Of a stretch of 64,000 nt of DNA, positions 51,364 to 58,073 are shown piece by piece; positions within the stretch are counted from its first letter, which is position 1, and each line of letters begins with the position of its first letter. The stretch spans positions 3,596,001 through 3,660,000 of the forward strand of contig NZ_CP063374.1 of NCBI RefSeq assembly GCF_015160875.1. The letters are read 5' to 3'. The notes under the pieces are model-generated. The model did no database searches and was not told the DNA's origin. It saw only the letters and a program-made list of their open reading frames with translations. The position numbers and the translations under genes were made by a program. Origin of the DNA: Streptomyces chromofuscus (GTDB lineage Bacteria; Actinomycetota; Actinomycetes; Streptomycetales; Streptomycetaceae).

Positions 51364-52356
51364 ATGAAGTACACGCAGCTCGGACGCACCGGACTCAAGG
51401 TCAGCCGTCTCGTCCTCGGCACGATGAACTTCGGTCCGCAGACAGACGAATCAACCAGCCACCGCATCATGGACGCCGCTCTCGACGCGGGTCTGAACTT
51501 CGTGGACACCGCCAATGTGTACGGCTGGGGCGAGAACAAGGGCCGCACCGAACGCATCATCGGCAACTGGTTCGCCCAGGGCGGTGACCGGCGGGACAAG
51601 GTCGTCCTCGCCACCAAGGTGTACGGCAACATGGGCCTGGACGGCTCTCCCTGGCCCAACCACGACAAGCTCTCCGCGCTGAACATCCGGCGCGCGGTCG
51701 ACGCCAGCCTCAAGCGGCTCCAGACCGACTACATCGACGTCTACCAGTTCCACCACGTCGACCGGGCGACCCCGTTCGAGGAGATCTGGCAGGCGATCAA
51801 CGTGCTGGTGCAGCAGGGCAAGATCCTGTACGTCGGATCCAGCAACTTCCCCGGGTACAAGATCGCCCAGGCCAACGAGATCGCCGCCCGCCGCGGCGGC
51901 ACCATCGGCCTGGTCAGCGAGCAGTGCCTGTACAACCTCTACGAGCGCCGCGCCGAGATGGAGGTCCTCCCGGCCGCGCAGGACTACGGCCTCGGCGTCA
52001 TCCCGTGGTCGCCCCTGCACGGCGGGCTGCTCGGCGGTGTGCTCAAGAAGGAGGTCGAGGGCCGGCGCCGGGCCTCCGGGCGGGCCGCCGAGACCCTCGC
52101 CGACCCGGCGGCACGCAAGCGGATCCAGGCGTACGAGGACCTGCTCGACAAACACGGGGTGGAACCCGGCGAGGCGGCCCTCGCCTGGCTGCTCACCCGG
52201 CCCGGCGTGACCGGCCCGATCGTCGGCCCGCGCACCGTCGAGCAGCTCGACTCCGCGCTGCGCGCCGTCGAGCTGGAACTGTCGCAGGAACTGCTGGCCG
52301 GGCTGGACGAGATCTTCCCGGGTCCCGGTCCGTCGCCGGAGGCGTTCGCCTGGTAG
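51364..52356 (+). CDS. Aldo/keto reductase
   Basis: 330 residues from ATG 51364 (MKYTQLGRTGLKVSRLVLGT). The catalytic tetrad is visible: Asp and Tyr in FVDTANVYGWGENKGRTE, Lys in KVVLATKVYGNM and His in VYQFHHVDRATPFEE. NADPH-binding end: TRPGVTGPIVGPRTVEQLDS. It reduces aldehydes or ketones, probably in detoxification (YghZ/AKR11-13-like). No strong RBS precedes the ATG. It is followed by a 3' structure shared with the small membrane peptide gene on the other strand. Confidence 0.92.
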   Translation: MKYTQLGRTGLKVSRLVLGTMNFGPQTDESTSHRIMDAALDAGLNFVDTANVYGWGENKGRTERIIGNWFAQGGDRRDKVVLATKVYGNMGLDGSPWPNHDKLSALNIRRAVDASLKRLQTDYIDVYQFHHVDRATPFEEIWQAINVLVQQGKILYVGSSNFPGYKIAQANEIAARRGGTIGLVSEQCLYNLYERRAEMEVLPAAQDYGLGVIPWSPLHGGLLGGVLKKEVEGRRRASGRAAETLADPAARKRIQAYEDLLDKHGVEPGEAALAWLLTRPGVTGPIVGPRTVEQLDSALRAVELELSQELLAGLDEIFPGPGPSPEAFAW

Positions 52357-52389
52357 TCACCGCCGTCAGCGTGCGGTGGGCGACCTCAG

Positions 52390-52458
52390 GGGCGCGGGGA
52401 CCGCGTGACCGGCCGTGGACGGCCCTCGACCGTCCGGCGGTCCGCGGTCCCCGCGCCC
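52390..52458. terminator. Long nested inverted repeat between convergent units
   Basis: A perfect 16-bp outer stem GGGCGCGGGGACCGCG (52390-52405) / CGCGGTCCCCGCGCCC (52443-52458) encloses 37 nt containing two hairpins, GGCCGT-GG-ACGGCC (52411-52424) and GACC-N7-GGTC (52428-52442). The layout (outer stem, 37-nt interior, two hairpins) is the same as at 27191-27253. It can terminate the aldo/keto reductase mRNA and the leftward peptide mRNA. Confidence 0.7.
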
Positions 52459-52478
52459 GGGATGCCGTTCGCCGACGG

Positions 52479-52565
52479 CTACCTGACGGCCGAGGCCAGG
52501 GCCACGACGACGAACATCAGCACGAGCGCACCGGCCATGATCCGGTTCCGGGTTTTCGGGTCCAC
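52479..52565 (-). CDS. 28-residue single-pass membrane peptide
   Basis: GTG 52565 encodes VDPKTRNRIMAGALVLMFVV followed by VALASAVR and TAG. It has a charged N-terminus (KTRNR) and a hydrophobic helix of ~17 residues, a typical small inner-membrane protein. It begins 9 nt after the thpR stop on the same strand and is probably translated from the same mRNA. Too short for domain searches; function unknown. Confidence 0.7.
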   Translation of the reverse strand: MDPKTRNRIMAGALVLMFVVVALASAVR

Positions 52566-52574
52566 GTACCGAGA

Positions 52575-53147
52575 CTAACCGGCGCCGCCCAGCGGCCAGC
52601 GGGCGACCGCCTCGTAGCGGGGCTGTTCGCCCGGCACCCCGGACGTCGGCAGGTTGCTGCGCACCAGTGCCAGCTCGTCCACGGTCCAGGTGCGGCTCGT
52701 GAACCCGGCCAGCGCGTCGACGTACGCCCGCACGTCCCTGGCGTCCCGGCTGCGGGCCAGCGTCAGATGGGCCTTGTACCGCCGGTGCTCCCCCATCTCC
52801 AGCCCCGCCTTCCGCGCGGCCGCCTCGGCCCGCTCGGCCAGCAGCCGGAGCGTCGCGAGGTCGCCCTCCGCCCCGGCCCACAGGGCCCGCCCCTGCCCGA
52901 ACCGGCCCCCGCCCCGCACGGCCAGCTCGAACGCCGGCGTCCGCCGCGCGGCCCGCTCCAGCCGGGCCGACAGCTCCGGTACGAGGTCCTCGTCGACCTC
53001 TCCGTAGAAGGCGAGCGTGAAGTGCCAGCCGGGCCGGCCGGTCCAGCGCAGCCCGTCGGCGCCGGGCAGCCCCTTCAACGCGGCCACTTCCGAGGCCAGC
53101 TCGTGGGCGACGTCCTCGGGGGGCAGTACGGCGGCGAAGAGTCTCAT
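52575..53147 (-). CDS. thpR: RNA 2',3'-cyclic phosphodiesterase ThpR
   Basis: 190 residues from ATG 53147 (MRLFAAVLPPEDVAHELASE). The 2H phosphoesterase fold has both HxT motifs: GWHFTLAFYGEVDE and YKAHLTLARSRDARDV. It opens 2',3'-cyclic phosphates on RNA ends. It overlaps nothing and is followed by the small membrane peptide gene 9 nt later. The upstream region is shared with the Uma2 copy 2 promoter. Confidence 0.94.
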   Translation of the reverse strand: MRLFAAVLPPEDVAHELASEVAALKGLPGADGLRWTGRPGWHFTLAFYGEVDEDLVPELSARLERAARRTPAFELAVRGGGRFGQGRALWAGAEGDLATLRLLAERAEAAARKAGLEMGEHRRYKAHLTLARSRDARDVRAYVDALAGFTSRTWTVDELALVRSNLPTSGVPGEQPRYEAVARWPLGGAG

Positions 53148-53196
53148 GGGGCCAGTCTGCACGGGCGCGTCCACACGTCCGGGCGTGTCCCCGTCA

Positions 53197-53245
53197 CCGT
53201 GCGTATCGTTGTACCGCGCGGCTGCACTCGGGTGAGCGGCAGCCG
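53197..53245 (+). promoter_or_regulatory. Conserved leader element B upstream of Uma2 gene 2
   Basis: Identical 29-nt block to 50655 (GCGTATCGTTGTACCGCGCG core), then hairpin CGGCTGC (53219-53225) / GCAGCCG (53239-53245) with a different 13-nt loop (ACTCGGGTGAGCG) and the same GGGGAGGAGCGCCACG-ATG. Equal loop length with diverged sequence suggests that the stem and spacing matter. Confidence 0.7.
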
Positions 53246-53260
53246 GGGAGGAGCGCCACG

Positions 53261-53851
53261 ATGACCGTCCTCGAAGACAGGATCGAGATGGCACACGACA
53301 GCGGCGACGAGCTCACGCTCGACACGATGTTCGAGTGGCTGGAGAAGATGCCCATCCCCGAGGGATACCGGACCGAGATCGTCGGGGGGAACATCTGCAT
53401 GGCACCGCAGCGCGGCACTCACTGGCAGATCATCGCAGCCGTCTACGACCAGCTGAGGACCAAGTACCCCCGCACCCGGCTGCTGTCCGACGTGCGCATC
53501 GACTACCCCGGCCACCTCAACGGGTTCGCGTCCGACGTCACGCTGGTCGCCGACGGCGCGCAGGAGGACGACAACGGCCGCTGGCACCACAAGGATGTCG
53601 AGTTCGTCGTCGAGGTCATCTCCAGGGGCACCGCGATCAACGACTACGGCGCCAAGAAGACCGCCTACGCCGAGTCCGAAGTGCCGGTGTACCTGATCGT
53701 GGACCCGTACAAGGGCGAGTGGCACCTGCACACCCTGCCGAAGGACAGCGAGTACCACGGACACGTGACCTTCCCCTTCGGCGACGAGATCGACCTGACC
53801 GGCACCGTCGTCGGCCTCGTCCTCAAGACCGACGAGTTCCCGCGGGACTGA
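53261..53851 (+). CDS. Uma2-family (DUF820) putative PD-(D/E)XK endonuclease, copy 2
   Basis: 196 residues from ATG 53261 with the same RBS as copy 1. Catalytic-type blocks: GFASDVTLVADGAQ (SD replaces PD), EFVVEVISRGTAINDYGAKK, TAYAESEVPVYLIVDP. The change PD to SD keeps the Asp. Same ISRGT-NDYG-KK core and PVYLI-DP ending as copy 1. The two copies share leader, length and direction but lie 2 kb apart. Confidence 0.9.
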   Translation: MTVLEDRIEMAHDSGDELTLDTMFEWLEKMPIPEGYRTEIVGGNICMAPQRGTHWQIIAAVYDQLRTKYPRTRLLSDVRIDYPGHLNGFASDVTLVADGAQEDDNGRWHHKDVEFVVEVISRGTAINDYGAKKTAYAESEVPVYLIVDPYKGEWHLHTLPKDSEYHGHVTFPFGDEIDLTGTVVGLVLKTDEFPRD

Positions 53852-53872
53852 CCGGCGGCCGACCCCGCCGGA

Positions 53873-55246
53873 TCACGCCGCCGGCGCCAGCTGCTCCTGC
53901 CGCTCACGGGGGACGAAGCGCACCCTTGGATGCCCGTGGTGCCAGCCCACCGACAGCCGCAGGCCCCCGGCGCGAGCCAGGATCAGGCCGATGGTGAGGG
54001 CGGCCAGGGCCGCGACCGCGCCGCCGGTCGCCAGGCCGACGCGGGCGCCGTAGGTGTCCGTGATCCAGCCGACGACCGGGGCGCCGACCGGGGAGCCGCC
54101 CAGGAAGACCATCATGTACAGGGCCATGACGCGGCCCCGCATCGCCGGGTCGGTGGCCATCTGGATGCCGGTGTTGGCGGTGACGTTGACCGTCATGCCG
54201 AAGACGCCGAGCGGGATCATCAGCAGGGCGAACAGCCACAGCGACGGGGTCACCGCGGCCACGATCTCCACGGTCCCGAAGACCAGCGCCGCCGCTGCCA
54301 GCAGCCGCATCCGGGCCGTGCCCCGGCGGGCGGCGAGCAGCGCGCCGGTCACCGAGCCGACCGCCATGAGCGTGTTGAACAGGCTGTAGGTGCCCGCGCC
54401 GACGTGGAAGACCTCCCCCGCGAAGGCGGAGAGGTAGACCGGGAAGTTGAACGCGAACGTCCCTATGAACCCGACCAGCACGATCGGCCAGACCAGGTGC
54501 GGGCGCCCGGCGACGTACGCCAGGCCCTCACGCAGCTGCCCCTTGCCGCGCGGCGCGCGCTCGACGGCGTGCAGTTCGCGCGGGCGCATCAGCAGCAGGC
54601 CGACGAGGGGGGCGACGTAGGACAGGCCGTTGAGGAGGAACGCCCAGCCGGTGCCCACGCCGGTGATCAGGACGCCGGCGACGGCGGGGCCGATCATGCG
54701 GGCGGACTGGAAGTTCGCGGAGTTCAGGCTGACCGCGTTCTGGAGCTGGTCGGGGCCGACCATCTCGCTGACGAAGGACTGGCGGGCCGGGTTGTCGACG
54801 ACCGTGGCGAGGCCGACCGCGAAGGCGGCGACGTACACGTGCCAGACCTGCACATGGCCGGTCAGCGTCAGGGCGGCGAGGGCCAGGCCCGTGAGTGCCA
54901 TCGCCGTCTGGGTGACCATGAGCGCGGGGCGCTTGGGGAGGCGGTCGACGAGGACTCCGCCGTAGAGGCCGAACAGCAGCATCGGCAGGAACTGCAGCGC
55001 CGTCGTGACGCCGACGGCGGTGGCGGAACCGGTGAGGCTGAGCACCAGCCAGTCCTGCGCGATGCGCTGCATCCAGGTGCCGGTGTTGGAGACGACCTGG
55101 CCGAGGAAGAACAGGCGGTAGTTGCGGATGCGCAGCGAGCTGAACATCGAGGACTTACGGGTGTCCCCGGCGGGGGTTTCGGGGATGGGCCGGGGGTCGT
55201 GGGCGGTCGGTGCGGGGGCGGAGTCTGCTCCGGGTCCCGTACTCAA
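53873..55246 (-). CDS. MFS transporter, MarR-linked drug-efflux type
   Basis: 457 residues from TTG 55246, preceded by GAGGAGG 9 nt upstream. Twelve helices; N-terminal RIRNYRLFFLGQVVSNTGTW and the motif-A loop VDRLPKRPALMVTQ are typical of DHA3/EntS-like exporters, as is the C-terminal half with GVFGMTVNVTANTGIQMATD. It lies 27 nt after the MarR gene, with which it forms a regulator-pump operon. Substrate unknown; a toxic phenolic or antibiotic is plausible. Confidence 0.92.
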   Translation of the reverse strand: MSTGPGADSAPAPTAHDPRPIPETPAGDTRKSSMFSSLRIRNYRLFFLGQVVSNTGTWMQRIAQDWLVLSLTGSATAVGVTTALQFLPMLLFGLYGGVLVDRLPKRPALMVTQTAMALTGLALAALTLTGHVQVWHVYVAAFAVGLATVVDNPARQSFVSEMVGPDQLQNAVSLNSANFQSARMIGPAVAGVLITGVGTGWAFLLNGLSYVAPLVGLLLMRPRELHAVERAPRGKGQLREGLAYVAGRPHLVWPIVLVGFIGTFAFNFPVYLSAFAGEVFHVGAGTYSLFNTLMAVGSVTGALLAARRGTARMRLLAAAALVFGTVEIVAAVTPSLWLFALLMIPLGVFGMTVNVTANTGIQMATDPAMRGRVMALYMMVFLGGSPVGAPVVGWITDTYGARVGLATGGAVAALAALTIGLILARAGGLRLSVGWHHGHPRVRFVPRERQEQLAPAA

Positions 55247-55273
55247 AAGGGTTCGCCTCCTCAAGCGGTGCGG

Positions 55274-55711
55274 TCACAGGTGCGCGAGCTTCTCCAGCAC
55301 GGGGGCGGCGGCGCGCAGTTTCGCCCACTCGTCCTCGTCGAGGTCCTCGACCAGCGAGGCCAGGAACGCGTTCCGCTTGCGACGGCTCTCCTCGAGCATC
55401 GCCTCGGCCCGCTCCGTCTGGGTGACGACCTTCTGGCGCCGGTCCTCGGGGTGCGGCTCCAGCCTGACCAGCCCCTTGGCCTCCAGCAACGCGACGATGC
55501 GGGTCATCGACGGCGGCTGCACGTGCTCCTTGCGGGCGAGTTCGCCCGGGGTGGCGGTGCCGCAGCGGGCCAGGGTGCCCAGGACCGACATCTCGGTCGG
55601 GCTCAGTGACTCGTCGACCCGCTGGTGCTTGAGCCGACGGGACAGCCGCATCACGGCCGATCGCAGGGAGTTCACGGCGGCCGCGTCGTCGCCATGGGTA
55701 AGGTCCGGCAT
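55274..55711 (-). CDS. MarR-family transcriptional regulator
   Basis: 145 residues: SLSPTEMSVLGTLARCGTAT (HTH), then PPSMTRIVALLEAKGLVRLE and EPHPEDRRQKVVTQTERAEA (wing with the DRRxK motif). MarR dimers repress by binding palindromes and release on ligand. The 55712-55747 palindrome touches its start codon, so it should be autoregulated and control the downstream pump. ATG 55711. Confidence 0.95.
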   Translation of the reverse strand: MPDLTHGDDAAAVNSLRSAVMRLSRRLKHQRVDESLSPTEMSVLGTLARCGTATPGELARKEHVQPPSMTRIVALLEAKGLVRLEPHPEDRRQKVVTQTERAEAMLEESRRKRNAFLASLVEDLDEDEWAKLRAAAPVLEKLAHL

Positions 55712-55747
55712 GTTCTTTAGCTTACCTCATTACCCTCGCTAAGGAAC
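55712..55747. promoter_or_regulatory. Palindromic operator of the marR/MFS unit
   Basis: GTTCTTTAGC (55712-55721) and GCTAAGGAAC (55738-55747) are inverted with one mismatch, 16 nt apart. Inside lie two TTAC-CTC units. AT-rich in this genome and immediately upstream of the marR ATG, so it also overlaps the promoter. Confidence 0.6.
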
Positions 55748-55796
55748 ACTCGCGACACGCCTGAAAGCACGTGACACGCGCCACGCACCACCGGCT

Positions 55797-55812
55797 TCAC
55801 CCATACGGGTGA
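55797..55812. promoter_or_regulatory. Palindrome TCACCC-ATAC-GGGTGA upstream of ribbon-helix-helix gene
   Basis: A perfect 16-nt inverted repeat with a 4-nt centre, 53 nt before the ATG at 55866 and 49 nt beyond the marR operator. Ribbon-helix-helix proteins bind such sites and often repress their own gene. Confidence 0.5.
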
Positions 55813-55865
55813 TCCAGCTGCGGAACGTGACCCGCCGGCCCGGAGCGCACCCGACCCTCGTGTGC

Positions 55866-56048
55866 ATGGGGACCAGTGTGCTCAGCCTGCGAATAGACGG
55901 TGACCTGCTCGAACGCCTGCGGCACCGGGCCGCGAAACGCGGCATGAGCGTCCAGGACTATGTCGTCCGGACGCTCATGCGCGATGACTTCGACGAGCGG
56001 TTCCAGGCCGCCGTCGAGGAGACGGAGCGGTTCTACGGGGTCACCTGA
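55866..56048 (+). CDS. Small ribbon-helix-helix (CopG/Arc-type) protein
   Basis: 60 residues from ATG 55866: TSVLSLRIDGDLLERLRHRA (beta-strand plus helix), then AKRGMSVQDYVVRTLMRDDF (second helix with the G-x-S-x-x-[DE] turn) and an acidic tail. The fold is that of CopG/Arc/MetJ DNA-binding dimers and of type II antitoxins. No toxin-like partner is adjacent on the same strand. RBS is weak; an upstream palindrome may be its operator. Confidence 0.8.
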   Translation: MGTSVLSLRIDGDLLERLRHRAAKRGMSVQDYVVRTLMRDDFDERFQAAVEETERFYGVT

Positions 56049-56073
56049 CCGGGGCGGCAGGGCACCCCGCGGC

Positions 56074-57525
56074 TCAGGTCAGACCCAGCGCCGGCATCAG
56101 GTAGTAGAAGGCGAACACCGCCGACACGGCGTACATCGCCGCCGGGACCTCCCGGCCGCGGCCCGAGGCCAGGCGCAGCACCACGAAGGCGATGAAGCCC
56201 ATGCCGATGCCGTTGGTGATCGAGTAGGTGAACGGCATCATCAGCATCGTCACGAAGGCCGGGATGGCGATCGTGTAGTCGTCCCAGTCGATCTCCCGGA
56301 TCGAACCGGCCAGGATCAGGAAGCCGACCGCGACGAGCGCGGGCGTGGCCGCCTGGGACGGGACCATGGTGGCGACGGGCGTCAGGAAGAGCGCCAGGGC
56401 GAACAGCCCGCCCGTGACGACGTTCGCGAAGCCGGTGCGGGCGCCCTCGCCGACGCCGGCCGTGGACTCCACGAAGCAGGTGGCGGCCGAGGAGGAGCTG
56501 GCACCGCCCGCGGCGACCGCGATGCCGTCGACGAACAGGACCTTGTTGATGCCCGGCATCTGCCCCTGGGCGTCGGTCAGCTTGGCCTCGTCGCTGACGC
56601 CCATGATCGTGCCCATGGCGTCGAAGAAGCACGACAGCAGCACCGTGAAGACGAACAGGATGCCGGTCAGCACCCCGACCTTCGCGAAGCCGCCGAACAG
56701 GCTGACCTGGCCGACCAGGCCGAAATCGGGGGTGGCGACGGGGTTGCCGGGCCACTTCGGCGTCGTCAGGCCCCAGGACGGAACCGTGGCGACGGCGTTG
56801 ACGATCACCGCGAGGACCGTCATGGCCACGATCGAGATCAGGATCGCGCCGGGCACCTTGCGCACGATGAGCGCCAGCGTGAGCAGCACACCGAGGACGA
56901 AGACCAGCACGGGCCAGCCGTTGAGGTGACCGGCGACGCCGAGCTGGAGCGGGACGGTGGTCTGGGCGGCGTCCGGGATGCGGGAGACGAAACCGGCGTC
57001 GACGAGACCAATCAGCATGATGAACAGGCCGATACCGATCGCGATGGCCTTGCGCAGGCCGTACGGCACGGCGTTCATCACGCGCTCGCGCAGACCGCTG
57101 GCGACCAGCAGCATCACCACGAAGCCGGCGAGCACCACCATGCCCATCGCGTCCGGCCAGGACATCCGCGGGGCGAGCTGGAGCGCGACGACCGAGTTGA
57201 CGCCCAGGCCGGCGGCCAGCGCGATCGGCACGTTGCCGATCACGCCCATGAGCAGGGTGGTGAACGCCGCGGTGAGCGCCGTGGCGGTGACCAGCTGTCC
57301 GTTGTCGAGCTGGTTGCCGTACATGTCCTTCGCGCTGCCGAGGATGATCGGGTTCAGCACGATGATGTAGGCCATCGCGAAGAAGGTCGCGAAGCCGCCT
57401 CGGACCTCACGGGCGAGGGTGCTGCCGCGTTCCGAGATCTTGAAGTAGCGGTCGAGGGCGCCGTACGCGGGCGCGCCGCCCGGCTGCTCGGGCGCGGGTG
57501 CCTTGGGGGAGGCCGAGGTGGGCAT
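56074..57525 (-). CDS. NCS2-family purine/nucleobase permease
   Basis: 483 residues from ATG 57525 (AGGAAAG 6 nt upstream). AzgA/PbuG-type layout: FATFFAMAYIIVLNPIILGS near the N-terminus, NVPIALAAGLGVNSVVALQL, the signature CFFDAMGTIMGVSDEAKLTD and ASSSSAATCFVESTAGVGEG. About 12-14 helices. It imports adenine/guanine/hypoxanthine with protons. It is divergent from DUF2530, the usual neighbour of this permease in streptomycetes. Confidence 0.94.
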   Translation of the reverse strand: MPTSASPKAPAPEQPGGAPAYGALDRYFKISERGSTLAREVRGGFATFFAMAYIIVLNPIILGSAKDMYGNQLDNGQLVTATALTAAFTTLLMGVIGNVPIALAAGLGVNSVVALQLAPRMSWPDAMGMVVLAGFVVMLLVASGLRERVMNAVPYGLRKAIAIGIGLFIMLIGLVDAGFVSRIPDAAQTTVPLQLGVAGHLNGWPVLVFVLGVLLTLALIVRKVPGAILISIVAMTVLAVIVNAVATVPSWGLTTPKWPGNPVATPDFGLVGQVSLFGGFAKVGVLTGILFVFTVLLSCFFDAMGTIMGVSDEAKLTDAQGQMPGINKVLFVDGIAVAAGGASSSSAATCFVESTAGVGEGARTGFANVVTGGLFALALFLTPVATMVPSQAATPALVAVGFLILAGSIREIDWDDYTIAIPAFVTMLMMPFTYSITNGIGMGFIAFVVLRLASGRGREVPAAMYAVSAVFAFYYLMPALGLT

Positions 57526-57681
57526 TTGGTCTTTCCTACGAACAGAACCGGTCAAAGGCAAACGGCTTCAGTATGAACATATGAGGGCCGAAGTGGCCAT
57601 CTCCGCGCGTAGACGCCTGGGCCGGCACCGGCCCGCCCCCGCGCCCGACCACCCCGGGCGACCGCCTCGTAAGCTGTGCCC

Positions 57682-57954
57682 ATGGCGAAGTGGACCCCCA
57701 AGCACGAGGCGCCGGAGCCCCTGGAAGGCCCGGTGGTCGGCACCGTCACCGGTGGCACGATCCTCTGGTTCGTCCTCTTCGTGGCCCAGCTGCCCTTCTA
57801 CGGCTGGTACGACGAGCACGGCCACACCTGGTGGCTGTGGACCTGCCTGGCCGGCGGCGGTCTGGGCCTGATCGGCATCTGGTACGTGCGCAGGCGCGAT
57901 GCCGCCATCAAGCGCGCGGCGGTCGCGGGCGAGCGGACGACCCCGGCGCCGTAG
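57682..57954 (+). CDS. DUF2530 membrane protein
   Basis: 90 residues from ATG 57682 (MAKWTPKHEAPEPLEGPVVG). Two hydrophobic helices (TILWFVLFVAQLPFYGWY; WTCLAGGGLGLIGIWYV) with a short HGHTWW loop, then a basic tail. Members are small actinobacterial membrane proteins of unknown role, commonly divergent from an NCS2 permease as here, so a link with purine uptake or the membrane is possible. Confidence 0.9.
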   Translation: MAKWTPKHEAPEPLEGPVVGTVTGGTILWFVLFVAQLPFYGWYDEHGHTWWLWTCLAGGGLGLIGIWYVRRRDAAIKRAAVAGERTTPAP

Positions 57955-58021
57955 CCCTTCGCCCGGCCCACGGGGAGCCCCGTCCTGCCAAGGCACTACG
58001 AACGTCCTTCCGTAGTCGGAT

Positions 58022-58045
58022 CTTCACCGCACTCGGGGGGTGAAG
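58022..58045 (+). promoter_or_regulatory. Hairpin CTTCACC-N10-GGTGAAG upstream of the P-type ATPase
   Basis: 7-bp perfect stem in the 5' region, 29 nt before the ATG at 58074. A second short inverted repeat (CTACG / CGTAG) is at about 57995-58013. These could be operators or leader structures for the transporter. Confidence 0.4.
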
Positions 58046-58073
58046 GCCCACATCCGCACGTACCGTCGAATGC

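Noticed and set aside
57526..57681. Purine riboswitch before the NCS2 permease
   Set aside because: No conserved purine-aptamer core or paired arms were found in the 5' region.
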